Of a DNA stretch of 29,826 bases, positions 1-8,384 are shown one piece after another; position 1 is the stretch's first letter; each line of letters opens with the position of its first letter. This stretch comes from Bacteroidia bacterium (GTDB lineage Bacteria; Bacteroidota; Bacteroidia; AKYH767-A; OLB10). Where the stretch lies: NCBI GenBank assembly GCA_025450095.1, contig JANWID010000358.1, forward strand, positions 1-29,826, written 5' to 3'. A program made the position numbers and the translations under genes. The notes beneath the pieces were generated by a model. That model worked only from the letters and a program-made list of their open reading frames with translations, had not been told where the DNA came from and ran no database searches.

Positions 1-597
1 AGCGTGGGAAGAAGCCCTTATACAAATGGGCTTGGACTTGATAAAGCCGGAGTAGAAACGGATGAAAAGGGCAGGGTGAAAGTGAATGAACACCTGGAGA
101 CTAACGTGAAAGGGATATATGCAATCGGAGATGTGGTGCGCGGTGCGATGCTGGCCCATAAAGCGGAAGAGGAAGGCGTTTATGTTGCTGAGTCGATTGC
201 GGGACAACAGCCACATGTGAATTACCTGCTCATCCCGAATGTTGTTTATACCTGGCCAGAGGTAGCTGCAGTAGGCTATACCGAGGAAGAACTGAAAAGT
301 CAGAAACGCGAATACAAAACCGGATCATTTCCTTTCAAAGCAAGTGGCAGAGCCCGGGCGAGTATGGATACTGAGGGATTTATCAAGGTGCTGGCTGATA
401 AAATGACCGATGAAATTTTAGGCGTCCATATGATCGGTCCTCGGGCGGCTGATATGATTGCTGAAGCAGTAGTAGCTATGGAATTCCTTGCTTCCGCAGA
501 AGATATTGCCCGGATTTCCCATGCTCACCCAACGTTTACAGAAGCTTTCCGTGAAGCATGCCTGGCCACGACTGGTAATAGAGCGATTCACATTTAG
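1..597 (+). CDS. lpdA: Dihydrolipoamide dehydrogenase (E3), C-terminal part
   Basis: The gene enters from the left edge and is open from base 1, so the start is outside the window; the GTG at base 4 is internal. About 198 C-terminal residues of a family of roughly 460-470 remain. Visible are the end of the FAD-binding fold (the GIYAIGDV segment that contacts the flavin) and the pyridine nucleotide-disulphide oxidoreductase dimerisation domain. The latter ends in HAHPTFTEAF, whose His and Glu form the proton relay to the active-site disulphide of the partner subunit. E3 reoxidises the lipoyl groups of 2-oxoacid dehydrogenase complexes or the glycine cleavage system with NAD+ in the cytoplasm. 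The redox CxxxxC motif would lie upstream of the window. The gene stands alone, with a repeat-rich spacer after it. Confidence 0.95.
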   Translation, partial: SVGRSPYTNGLGLDKAGVETDEKGRVKVNEHLETNVKGIYAIGDVVRGAMLAHKAEEEGVYVAESIAGQQPHVNYLLIPNVVYTWPEVAAVGYTEEELKSQKREYKTGSFPFKASGRARASMDTEGFIKVLADKMTDEILGVHMIGPRAADMIAEAVVAMEFLASAEDIARISHAHPTFTEAFREACLATTGNRAIHI

Positions 598-605
598 TTC
601 TTTGT

Positions 606-714
606 TTTAACTTAGTTCCCTTCGTCACTTAGTCTTTTAAAAATACAACGAAGGAAACGCAGTTACAAAGGATAACGAAGAGTTCTTAGTTTAACTTAGT
701 TTGATTCGTCCCTT
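606..714. repeat. Intergenic repeat with direct and inverted copies of a CTTYGT core
   Basis: In the spacer between lpdA and the convergent methyltransferase gene, the 12-mer TTTAACTTAGTT occurs exactly at 606-617 and again at 690-701. Each copy is followed three bases later by TTCGTC (621-626 and 705-710). Between them lie opposite-strand copies of a related core: ACGAAGGAAACG near 648-659, ACAAAGGAT near 665-673 and AACGAAG near 674-680. CCTTCGT (619-625) can pair with ACGAAGG (648-654). No ORF is convincing here. The arrangement resembles a dispersed intergenic repeat of REP or MITE type, but only one copy is visible in the window. Confidence 0.5.
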
Positions 715-740
715 TGTTGTTTTTTATTCGGTAGCAACTT

Positions 741-1490
741 TCAGTCTTTTGTTCCAACACAAACCACCGATAGACCGATTTTTTTGAGAAAAAGGAAATC
801 CAGAATTTTAAATAACGGTACAAGTTTATCAAAGGTGCGCATCTGGAAAGCGGGAATGATCCTGTTTTTCTGAATAGTTCCGGAAACAAACCATCCCGGG
901 ATACCTCCTGCATTAAAGTAAAAACTTTTCAAGACAGTCAGGTGATTGCTTCTGAATAATTGTTCCAGGTTTTTGCGACGATAACGCCTGTAGTGATGCA
1001 ATTCACGGTCGAAGCTGTTGTAGAGTGATTGAAATGCCGGAACAAGGATGATGAGTTTTCCTCCCGGTTTCAGCAGTTGCCGGGCATTTTGTATAGCCTG
1101 GGAATCGTTTTCAATGTGTTCGACTACATTCAGCGCGAATACTGTATCGTAAACGCCGGATAAAGATTCATATTTTTTTGAAAAATCCGAATGCACCAGG
1201 TCCACTGGCAGAATTTTATTCAGGCCCTGGAGTTGGGGGAATTTAAATGCAAGGAATTCGCGGTAATTACTTCGTATATCCGAAAGAGTTATATCCATTC
1301 CTTCGCGGATAAACCGCGTTGAAATATTACCTATTCCGCTTCCGATCTCCAGAATTTTGCCCTGGCACCATGGCCGGATGGATTCATAGGCCCAGTCATT
1401 AAAATTAACCGCATCCGAAATTACCGAGAGTGTTTCAAATCCTTCCGGATCAAGTTCTCTGTATTCAAATTTTCCGTCAGTGGAACTCAT
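741..1490 (-). CDS. Class I SAM-dependent methyltransferase
   Basis: The 249-residue protein carries the Rossmann-type SAM-binding motif [11 protein letters not shown] near residues 46-55. An acidic residue ends the next strand (ITLSDI), followed by a motif IV-like [10 protein letters not shown] and a post-motif [13 protein letters not shown]. This is the Methyltransf_11/Methyltransf_23 type, often found near glycosyltransferases, and the substrate cannot be read from sequence. Its ATG overlaps the TGA of the upstream GT2 gene by 4 nt (ATGA), so the pair is almost certainly cotranscribed and translationally coupled. That suggests a lipid-linked sugar or other cell-surface intermediate as substrate (inference). 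The C-terminal 60 residues are hydrophobic and basic and may sit against the membrane. Confidence 0.85.
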   Translation of the reverse strand: MSSTDGKFEYRELDPEGFETLSVISDAVNFNDWAYESIRPWCQGKILEIGSGIGNISTRFIREGMDITLSDIRSNYREFLAFKFPQLQGLNKILPVDLVHSDFSKKYESLSGVYDTVFALNVVEHIENDSQAIQNARQLLKPGGKLIILVPAFQSLYNSFDRELHHYRRYRRKNLEQLFRSNHLTVLKSFYFNAGGIPGWFVSGTIQKNRIIPAFQMRTFDKLVPLFKILDFLFLKKIGLSVVCVGTKD

Positions 1491-2209
1491 TTAAATAATC
1501 CGTACTTTAGAATACAGTAAATGGCACGGAAGCCATCTTTCCAGTTAATTTTTTTCCCTTCTTCGTAGGTTCTTCCATAGTAAGATATTCCTACTTCGTA
1601 TATCCTCACCTTAGGTATCCGCGCAATTTTAGCGGTAACTTCGGGCTCAAAGCCGAAACGGTTTTCCTTAAGCTTCAGTCCCTGGATAAGGTCCCTCCTG
1701 AATAGCTTATAGCAGGTTTCCATATCGGAAAGGTTGAGATTATTGGTCATGTTGGAAAGCATGGTCAGAATGCGGTTCCCTATGGTATGCCAGAAAAACA
1801 GGATCCGGTGCGGTTTTCCCCCGATAAACCGGGAGCCATACACAACATCGGCAAACCCGTCAACGACAGGCTTCAACAACTGGTTATACTCATGTGGATC
1901 ATACTCCAGATCGGCGTCCTGGATGATCACGAAGTCGCCGGTGGCATGTTGAATTCCGGTATGCAGCGCAGCTCCCTTGCCTTTATTGACTTCGTGGTGA
2001 AGAACACGGTAATTAATATGAGTATGATCTGCAACATATTTTTCAAGCGCTTCTTTAGTGCCGTCTTTAGAACAATCATTTACAAGAATAATTTCTTTTT
2101 GAATGTCACCAATTAATTTGACATCATTCAACTTATCCAGGATCTGATGAATGGTCCTTGCTTCGTTGTAGCAGGGTATTATAACCGATAATTTATCAAA
2201 TTTATTCAT
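1487..2209 (-). CDS. Family 2 glycosyltransferase, dolichyl/polyprenyl-phosphate sugar synthase type
   Basis: A 240-residue GT-A enzyme that starts with the classic [14 protein letters not shown]. The metal-binding region is [11 protein letters not shown], and the YGSRFIGG and [10 protein letters not shown] segments are typical of DPM1/DPG-synthase-like GT2 proteins. It lacks C-terminal membrane helices, so it is a soluble or peripheral form. The family moves a hexose from a nucleotide sugar to a polyprenyl phosphate on the cytoplasmic membrane face. It is the first gene of a two-gene unit with the methyltransferase. It lies divergent from, and 109 bp away from, the AT-rich envelope-glycan cluster, for which it could supply a donor (inference). 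Confidence 0.9.
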   Translation of the reverse strand: MNKFDKLSVIIPCYNEARTIHQILDKLNDVKLIGDIQKEIILVNDCSKDGTKEALEKYVADHTHINYRVLHHEVNKGKGAALHTGIQHATGDFVIIQDADLEYDPHEYNQLLKPVVDGFADVVYGSRFIGGKPHRILFFWHTIGNRILTMLSNMTNNLNLSDMETCYKLFRRDLIQGLKLKENRFGFEPEVTAKIARIPKVRIYEVGISYYGRTYEEGKKINWKDGFRAIYCILKYGLFK

Positions 2210-2248
2210 TGATTTTCAATTCAATAGGTTTGCTTTATTAATTGAGCG

Positions 2249-2256
2249 CAAATATA
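2249..2256 (-). promoter_or_regulatory. Candidate -7 element for the GT2/methyltransferase pair
   Basis: The minus strand reads TATATTTG here, a full match to the Bacteroidota -7 consensus TAnnTTTG, 39 bases before the ATG at 2209. No clear -33 TTTG lies at the usual distance (only an AT-rich TTTTA), so support is partial. Confidence 0.4.
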
Positions 2257-2318
2257 GGCTTTTGAAGAATAAAATCGATATTTGCGTGTCTAAATGAAAG
2301 ACGAAGATAAATTCACTG

Positions 2319-4592
2319 ATGCCATTCAAACGTTCATCCAAGAGATTTTTACTGATATTTTCAATTCTACTGATTACCGGCCTTAGTGCTTATTTTTTGT
2401 TGAAAGACAGAGGTCGCAAAAAAACGGAGCGGGTCATAACCACTTCAGTTGAATCCCCCAGGGATTCTCTAATATTTTCAGAAATCAACTCCTTTTCCTA
2501 TGACCTGGAATCACCTTTTGATTTAGAAAATTATAATGTCAGTGAGAAGAAAGCGCGATCAGGTGTTAAAAGCAACTGGTTAAATAAAAATAATGAATAC
2601 AGTGTAACTGTGAGAAAACCTCTGAATTCAATAGCAGGTTTTCAAGATATAAAAGAAATAATTTTTAGCTTTTCTCTGCTTACCGAAAAGCCAGTCAATA
2701 ATGCTGTGGTTGTATTGTCAATTGATGATCCTTCCGGCAAATCAGTTGAATGGATAGGAAAGGAACTTAAAATGAAACCTGATTCTTGGCAACAACTGGA
2801 TTTTTCTTTCGAAATCAATAAGGAAAAATTAAATAAAGACTGTTTTCTGAAGATATACATCTGGAACAAAGGCAAAGAAGATTTTTTTGTTGATGATTTT
2901 GCAATCAGGATTAATGGAATGGTATCCGGTACAGTTTTTAACTCCGGGTATATCCCCGAGAGAAATATTGACTATGATTTCGAAGTACCTTTTGAGGGTG
3001 AGAATGTTGAACATTATTCTCAGGAAAATGCTCACTCCGGTAAATTCTCGTTCCTGCTTAATAATTCAGTGTCATATAGTCCCTCTGTAGTTAAGAAAGT
3101 TTCTGAAGTTATCGACAGTGAATTTAAGCTGATTACAATCAGTGTATGGTTAAATCAGATGACAAATGACAATGAAGTTGTGCTGGTGACTACAATTAGA
3201 GATCAAACAGGTAAAGAGTATTTCTGGCAGGGCAGAAGTACTGAAAAGGGTAAATTTCCAAAGGGTAAATGGGTAAAGCATAAAGCACAATTTAAATTAC
3301 CATTTGAAAAAATTAAACCTGATGATGTGATTGGAATTTATGTATGGAATAAAGGTGGTAATGAAGTTTACATAGATGATCTCTCAATTGTATATGGTGA
3401 AACTAATGTTAGAAGTGGAAGAAAATTTGCTGTTGATATGACTGTTTTTCCTGATGGAGAATATAAATTCATACCCAATAAACCTCCTTTTAAAACGATT
3501 TATCTGAGCAATTTCAGTAATTCTACAACAGAAAACTTTTTGCCTGATAATTTTTTACCTGATGATATAGTTGCAACAGGACAATTTATAAAACAACAAC
3601 ACGGACGGGAACAAATTATTAAGCTTCGAGAAGGTGTTCTTTCTGTTTATTCTTATTGTCAAGATCAGAAAAGTATAATTAAAATTGGAAATATCCAATC
3701 ATCAGAACTTAATATTGTTGACAAGGATGCATTTCTTTCTTCAGGTAATTATCTCAATAACAATTCAAATCAATTGTTAATAGCTGATTTAAAGAAACGC
3801 AAAATTTTATTATGTTCAATCGAAGGTTTAAAAAATGAATGTATTGGTTCAGAGAATAATTATGTGAACTTAAAAGTTTTAGCCAGCCTTTCTCCAAAAG
3901 AATCAATTCCTTTCTTCAACGGTAAATACAACAGAATACTATCCGGAGATTTTGACGGAAATGGTATTAAGGATATTCTTTTGATTAATTCAGAAAATGG
4001 CGGATATTCAATCTTTGATTTCAATTCAGGGTCTGATGTTAAGATACTCTCGGAATCTTATGTCGCTGCATTTAAATTTCCTGTATCGAAATCTGACAAT
4101 TCAATAAATTTTATACGGTCTGAAGATTTTAAACAGGATATTATTATTGTCAGCAGTTCCGAAAACGATCATAATAAGTCAGTCGCATTCCGGTTTTCTA
4201 CAATTGATCAGGCGTTTATTTCCATTAGTAACTGGAACTGTAATTTGATTTCAGGAAACTCTTCGCTTTATCAGGGAAATTTCAATTCCCAGGTAGAAGT
4301 GATGATATTAAACAAGACCTGGAAATTTGATATGACAGGAGGAAGACTTAATAATCAGGGAATATCTGTAGAGTCGCGAATGGATTTCAGTGGATATTTG
4401 CCAGGGAATAATCCGAAATACTTTGAAGACTTGAAAATTATCACCGGAAAATTTACACAGAATACCAGGAGCGAGCTCCTTGTGCTGGCAGCAAATTGTC
4501 AGGATTCCAACTTTCCTGCAAGTCCATGTTCTGTTTTTGAGAATACTTCGGTATGGAAACCTGTATCTCAATTATATTATTTTAAAGATTGA
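2319..4592 (+). CDS. Membrane-anchored protein with two jelly-roll modules and an FG-GAP-type segment
   Basis: The 757-residue protein begins with a basic stretch and one hydrophobic helix (about residues 9-28), giving a signal anchor. The rest would be outside the cytoplasm. Two similar beta-rich modules follow, at about residues 50-200 and 215-362. Each ends in the same signature: IYIWNKG...FFVDDFAI with W182, and IYVWNKGG..VYIDDLSI with W343. This is like carbohydrate-binding jelly-roll domains. Around residue 544 lies an FG-GAP/VCBS-type calcium loop (D544-F-D546-G-N548-G-I-K-D552) in a propeller-like beta region. There are no catalytic motifs, so a binding or scaffolding role for a glycan is inferred. 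It is the first gene of a five-gene AT-rich run; the next ATG is 10 nt after its stop. Confidence 0.85.
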   Translation: MPFKRSSKRFLLIFSILLITGLSAYFLLKDRGRKKTERVITTSVESPRDSLIFSEINSFSYDLESPFDLENYNVSEKKARSGVKSNWLNKNNEYSVTVRKPLNSIAGFQDIKEIIFSFSLLTEKPVNNAVVVLSIDDPSGKSVEWIGKELKMKPDSWQQLDFSFEINKEKLNKDCFLKIYIWNKGKEDFFVDDFAIRINGMVSGTVFNSGYIPERNIDYDFEVPFEGENVEHYSQENAHSGKFSFLLNNSVSYSPSVVKKVSEVIDSEFKLITISVWLNQMTNDNEVVLVTTIRDQTGKEYFWQGRSTEKGKFPKGKWVKHKAQFKLPFEKIKPDDVIGIYVWNKGGNEVYIDDLSIVYGETNVRSGRKFAVDMTVFPDGEYKFIPNKPPFKTIYLSNFSNSTTENFLPDNFLPDDIVATGQFIKQQHGREQIIKLREGVLSVYSYCQDQKSIIKIGNIQSSELNIVDKDAFLSSGNYLNNNSNQLLIADLKKRKILLCSIEGLKNECIGSENNYVNLKVLASLSPKESIPFFNGKYNRILSGDFDGNGIKDILLINSENGGYSIFDFNSGSDVKILSESYVAAFKFPVSKSDNSINFIRSEDFKQDIIIVSSSENDHNKSVAFRFSTIDQAFISISNWNCNLISGNSSLYQGNFNSQVEVMILNKTWKFDMTGGRLNNQGISVESRMDFSGYLPGNNPKYFEDLKIITGKFTQNTRSELLVLAANCQDSNFPASPCSVFENTSVWKPVSQLYYFKD

Positions 4593-4602
4593 ATCTATAG
4601 AT

Positions 4603-6534
4603 ATGGTAGTAAGATGGTTCTGGTATTTTATGTGTTTTGGAATATTTTCAATTATTTCCTGCAAAACCGATGACAGGAATGAAGAAAAGATTCTGGAGAC
4701 CGGTGCTTTTTCAGTTAAGAACTTTAATCCTGTGTCAAATTTTTCGCCGGATAAATCTAATATGGTTGTATTAGAGTTGGATTATTCCGGGGCAATTGAA
4801 AAAGGGTTCATTGTTCCTTCCCAGAAACAGGCAAAAGAAGGAAAATTTGTAGTTAAATTTCTCATTAAAAATAATTCCGGTATTGCCAAAAAATACTCGT
4901 ACAAAATCTTATATCAGAATGAGTCATATAAGTTTCCGGAACTGGATGAAAAAGGAAATGAGAATATTCTGGCCTGGGAAAATTTTTATGGATCATGGGA
5001 AGATACAGGCACATTGCTAAAAGTAACACCGGAAATAAAACCTGATAGTGAATTTCATGAAGTAACTGATGAAATCAGAATCGTAGGTAATCCCAGAAAT
5101 GAACAGAGATATTTTGACAATGGATTAAATAACAGATGGCAACGGAATCCACGTACCGGAATCTATTCTTTCAGTTTGTTAATTACCGAGCAGGGAGGTA
5201 ATGCTGAAAAACAAATACCTGGATATGTTCTTGATATTTCAAAACCGGATAATGGTAAACTGAGAAACCCATTTTACTTTTTTGAGTCCGGAAATGCCCA
5301 CAAAGTAAAAGACCTTGCATTTCTAATTTCAAAATCATTAAGGATTTATGCAAAGCCGGTGCTTGGAGAAGGCATTTATATTAACCCCCTTAATTTTTCA
5401 AAAGAAGCGGCCGGAAAATACTTTAAGAACACTTGTGGTCAGGATAGTTTGATATATGAAAATGCCGCTTTTGAACAATTTATTAATAATGTTGATCCTT
5501 CAATGAGATTCGTAAATATTCCGGTTGTGAGAGATGTAATGGGTGATGATTACACCAAAGTTGACTACAATTGGGATAAAGCTTTTTATAAACTTGATGA
5601 AATGATCTCAACTTTACCCGGTGTGGCATTAAAACCTTGTGAGACTGTTTTTGCCTATCCGGAAGAAAATAAAATTGTTTTGAAAAACCCGGCAAGTTCG
5701 GAAGGAAAATGGAGAAAGGAAAGTGTTGGAATCAGGACCCGGCATGGATTTACTTATGGAAAGTATCGCTTAAAATGTAAGCTAACACAATTACTTAATA
5801 AGGATAATGTTTGGAACGGATTGACAAATGCCATTTGGTTATTATATCAACAAAACAGCAAAGCGTGGAATAATAGGCGTGAATGCACTAAAGAAGGCTT
5901 TATGGAAACCTATTGGGGAGGTGATAATGATAAAAGAGTGCCAATTATCAATTATTCAGAAATAGATTTTGAAATTCTTAAAACCCCTCCATACTGTCCA
6001 TCTTTTAATTTTCCTCCTGTTATTAAAAACCCCACCTATGATCAATATAATGTGTCCAGGTGGAATACTCCTTTCCCTCCCGAAATTGCTGATGCTGACG
6101 AAATGATCACAGTAGCTTGTACAAACTGGGACATGGCTTGCAAGCAACCCGAAAATTTTAAATCAGGATGCAATGAAATATTATATAATAATACCGTTTA
6201 CAATTCTCACCGGTGGACTGAAAATTACCGTGCGTTAACTCAAAAAAAGTATGAAAAGGATGATGAGCTGTTTGCTGGTGAATATTATTATTTCGAAATT
6301 GATTGGAGACCCGAAGAAATTATCTGGAGTATTGGAATAAGTCCTGACCGTATGCATGAAGTTGGTTATATGAATCAGACAATAACTTCCATTCCAAATA
6401 ATCAGATGACACTGATTATTACACAGGAATACCATAATACAAAATGGTGGCCGGGATCTCCTTATATGCAGGAGAATATTCCTTTTCCCTCAAAGGATTT
6501 AATAGGAGAAATTTATGAACTTGTCATCGAGTAG
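4603..6534 (+). CDS. Lipoprotein with a GH16-like catalytic domain
   Basis: The ATG at 4603 is chosen because it gives a lipoprotein signal peptide (a short hydrophobic run ending SIISC). The frame is open further upstream, but that part overlaps the preceding gene. The protein has 643 residues. The first ~360 have no recognised domain. The C-terminal ~270 look like a concanavalin-type GH16 fold: a YGKYRLKCKL strand, then SEIDFEIL carrying the GH16 signature ExDxE (E453, D455, E457), then YYYFEIDWRPEEIIWSI, the usual strand after the active site. GH16 enzymes cut beta-1,3/1,4 glucans, galactans and similar polymers, or transglycosylate them. The substrate cannot be named. It overlaps the next gene by 20 nt. 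It probably acts at the outer membrane or in the periplasm on the glycan handled by its neighbours (inference). Confidence 0.8.
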   Translation: MVVRWFWYFMCFGIFSIISCKTDDRNEEKILETGAFSVKNFNPVSNFSPDKSNMVVLELDYSGAIEKGFIVPSQKQAKEGKFVVKFLIKNNSGIAKKYSYKILYQNESYKFPELDEKGNENILAWENFYGSWEDTGTLLKVTPEIKPDSEFHEVTDEIRIVGNPRNEQRYFDNGLNNRWQRNPRTGIYSFSLLITEQGGNAEKQIPGYVLDISKPDNGKLRNPFYFFESGNAHKVKDLAFLISKSLRIYAKPVLGEGIYINPLNFSKEAAGKYFKNTCGQDSLIYENAAFEQFINNVDPSMRFVNIPVVRDVMGDDYTKVDYNWDKAFYKLDEMISTLPGVALKPCETVFAYPEENKIVLKNPASSEGKWRKESVGIRTRHGFTYGKYRLKCKLTQLLNKDNVWNGLTNAIWLLYQQNSKAWNNRRECTKEGFMETYWGGDNDKRVPIINYSEIDFEILKTPPYCPSFNFPPVIKNPTYDQYNVSRWNTPFPPEIADADEMITVACTNWDMACKQPENFKSGCNEILYNNTVYNSHRWTENYRALTQKKYEKDDELFAGEYYYFEIDWRPEEIIWSIGISPDRMHEVGYMNQTITSIPNNQMTLIITQEYHNTKWWPGSPYMQENIPFPSKDLIGEIYELVIE

Positions 6535-8365
6535 AATTGAGGGTAAAATAAGCCTTCTTATTTTAATTCTGATTTGTTTTTTTCTGGTTTTTCAACGGAT
6601 TTCGAATAAGAAATGGAAGCCTAATGAAAATGTAGGATCGACTCAATTATCGTTCGATTCTTTCGGCTATTACATTTATTTACCTTCTTTTTTTATTTAT
6701 GATGATTTTAGTCAATTGAATTACCTGAAGGATATTCTGCCTAAATACAAACCTACTACTGATTTTTCACAGGCAGTCGAAGGTCCAACTGGTAAATATG
6801 TCAACAAGTATACAATGGGTCAGGCGGTGATGTTCCCACCGTTTTTTTTGTTGGCACATTATGTTATTGTTCCAGTAACGGGATTCGAACCTGATGGTTT
6901 TTCTGTTCCATATCAAATGAGCATTGCTTTTGGTTGCCTTTTATATTCCATAATTGCTTTGTTTATATTGAGAAAAATTCTTTTAAAATTGTTTAATGAT
7001 AATGTTGCTTCATTGGTGTTATTGTTTGTGGCAATTGGTACGAATTTCCTATACTATTCAACTTCTGATAATACACTTCCACATAACCAGTTGTTTTTTG
7101 TATTTACACTTATACTTTTTTATACAACAAGTTATTATGAGAAACCTGGCTATATTAAAGCGGTAATTGTCGGTTTGCTTGTTGGATTAGCAGGATTGAT
7201 ACGACCAACTGAATTAATAATTTCCCTTGTGCCGGTTTTTTGGGGCATATCTGATTTAAAAGATTTATCACTACGCCTGAAGCAACATTCAAAAGGAATC
7301 ATGATAATGGCAATCTCCAGTATCATGATAATTTCCCTTCAATTAATATACTGGAAAGTGCAAAGTGGAAGATTTGTTTTTTACGGGTATGGAAACGAAC
7401 AATTGAATTTGTGGAAACCTCATCTGGCCGAATTATTGTTTAGTTTCCGCAAGGGCTGGTTCATATATACACCTATGATGGCATTGGCAATAGCCGGATT
7501 CATTCCATTATTTAAAGAACACAGAAGATTTTTCATTCCGTTATTTATTTACATCATCTTAAATATATGGATTGTCAGCGCATGGGATTGCTGGTGGTAT
7601 GGTGGATGTTTCGGTCAGCGGTCGATGGTGCAATCATATGCCTTATTATCAATCCCTCTTTCCGCATTATTTTTTTCAGTTATGCAGAATAGAAATGCGT
7701 TGATTAAATATTCCATCTTGACTTTTGCTGGGATTGTGGTGTTTCTGAATCTTTTCCAGATTTGGCAATACAAAAAGGGATTTATTCATTACGAAAACAT
7801 GACTCTTGAATCATATATGGCTGTTTTTGGGAAAACAAAATTGCCGGAAAACTATAATGCATTACTTAAAGAACCTGACTATAGTCACTATGGAGTTCAA
7901 AAAGGTGTAGAGTATAAAGATCAAATACTGGTTAATGAAAAATTTGATGGTAATGAAAACGGTACGGTTGGCGATATCTCATTTGAAGGAGGCAAGAGCT
8001 ACAAAACAGATCCCGCAACCCAATTCGGTCCAACATATTCATTTAAAATAGGGGAATTACCTGTTAATCCGGAAGTCAAGACACGATGCAGATTTAAATT
8101 ATACACAAAAAATAACATTAGTTCTTCACACATTGTAATGACTATTGAACAGGAAGGACAACCTGCATATATTTATAAAAGTCTAAATCTTGGTTTCATG
8201 CATTATCCTCTGAATAGTTGGAATGATGTTGAGATATGGATGAACATTCCGAAGTATGCTTCAAAAAGTGATTTCTTCAAAGTTTATATCTGGAACACGG
8301 GAGATCAGAACCTGTTTATTGATAATTTTGAAGTGATATTGCAGAAAAAAGTTTATTTGAATTGA
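6515..8365 (+). CDS. Polytopic GT-C-like membrane protein with C-terminal jelly-roll module
   Basis: The 616-residue protein has an N-terminal hydrophobic helix (about residues 10-28), a first external loop FDSFGYYIYLPSFFIYDDF, and roughly ten further hydrophobic segments up to about residue 425. The overall plan fits GT39/PMT-like GT-C glycosyltransferases, which use polyprenyl-phosphate sugars on the outer face of the cytoplasmic membrane. The remaining ~145 residues are soluble and beta-rich and end in VYIWNTGDQNLFIDNFEV (W593), the same signature seen twice in the first gene of the cluster. The enzyme therefore appears to carry a fused extracytoplasmic binding module. Its start overlaps the previous gene by 20 nt. 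The GT-C assignment rests on topology and the acidic first loop, not on a diagnostic motif. Confidence 0.7.
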   Translation: MNLSSSRIEGKISLLILILICFFLVFQRISNKKWKPNENVGSTQLSFDSFGYYIYLPSFFIYDDFSQLNYLKDILPKYKPTTDFSQAVEGPTGKYVNKYTMGQAVMFPPFFLLAHYVIVPVTGFEPDGFSVPYQMSIAFGCLLYSIIALFILRKILLKLFNDNVASLVLLFVAIGTNFLYYSTSDNTLPHNQLFFVFTLILFYTTSYYEKPGYIKAVIVGLLVGLAGLIRPTELIISLVPVFWGISDLKDLSLRLKQHSKGIMIMAISSIMIISLQLIYWKVQSGRFVFYGYGNEQLNLWKPHLAELLFSFRKGWFIYTPMMALAIAGFIPLFKEHRRFFIPLFIYIILNIWIVSAWDCWWYGGCFGQRSMVQSYALLSIPLSALFFSVMQNRNALIKYSILTFAGIVVFLNLFQIWQYKKGFIHYENMTLESYMAVFGKTKLPENYNALLKEPDYSHYGVQKGVEYKDQILVNEKFDGNENGTVGDISFEGGKSYKTDPATQFGPTYSFKIGELPVNPEVKTRCRFKLYTKNNISSSHIVMTIEQEGQPAYIYKSLNLGFMHYPLNSWNDVEIWMNIPKYASKSDFFKVYIWNTGDQNLFIDNFEVILQKKVYLN

Positions 8366-8384
8366 ATTTTTAATTAATTATTGT

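Noticed and set aside
2294..2386. 30-codon ORF (MKDEDKFTDAIQTF...) overlapping the start of the jelly-roll/FG-GAP gene
   Set aside because: It is out of frame with the clear signal-anchor protein starting at 2319 and has no recognisable features beyond chance.
6504..6508. AGGAG Shine-Dalgarno before the 616-residue gene
   Set aside because: The spacing is good, but it lies within coding sequence of the preceding gene and this phylum rarely uses Shine-Dalgarno sites, so it may be chance.
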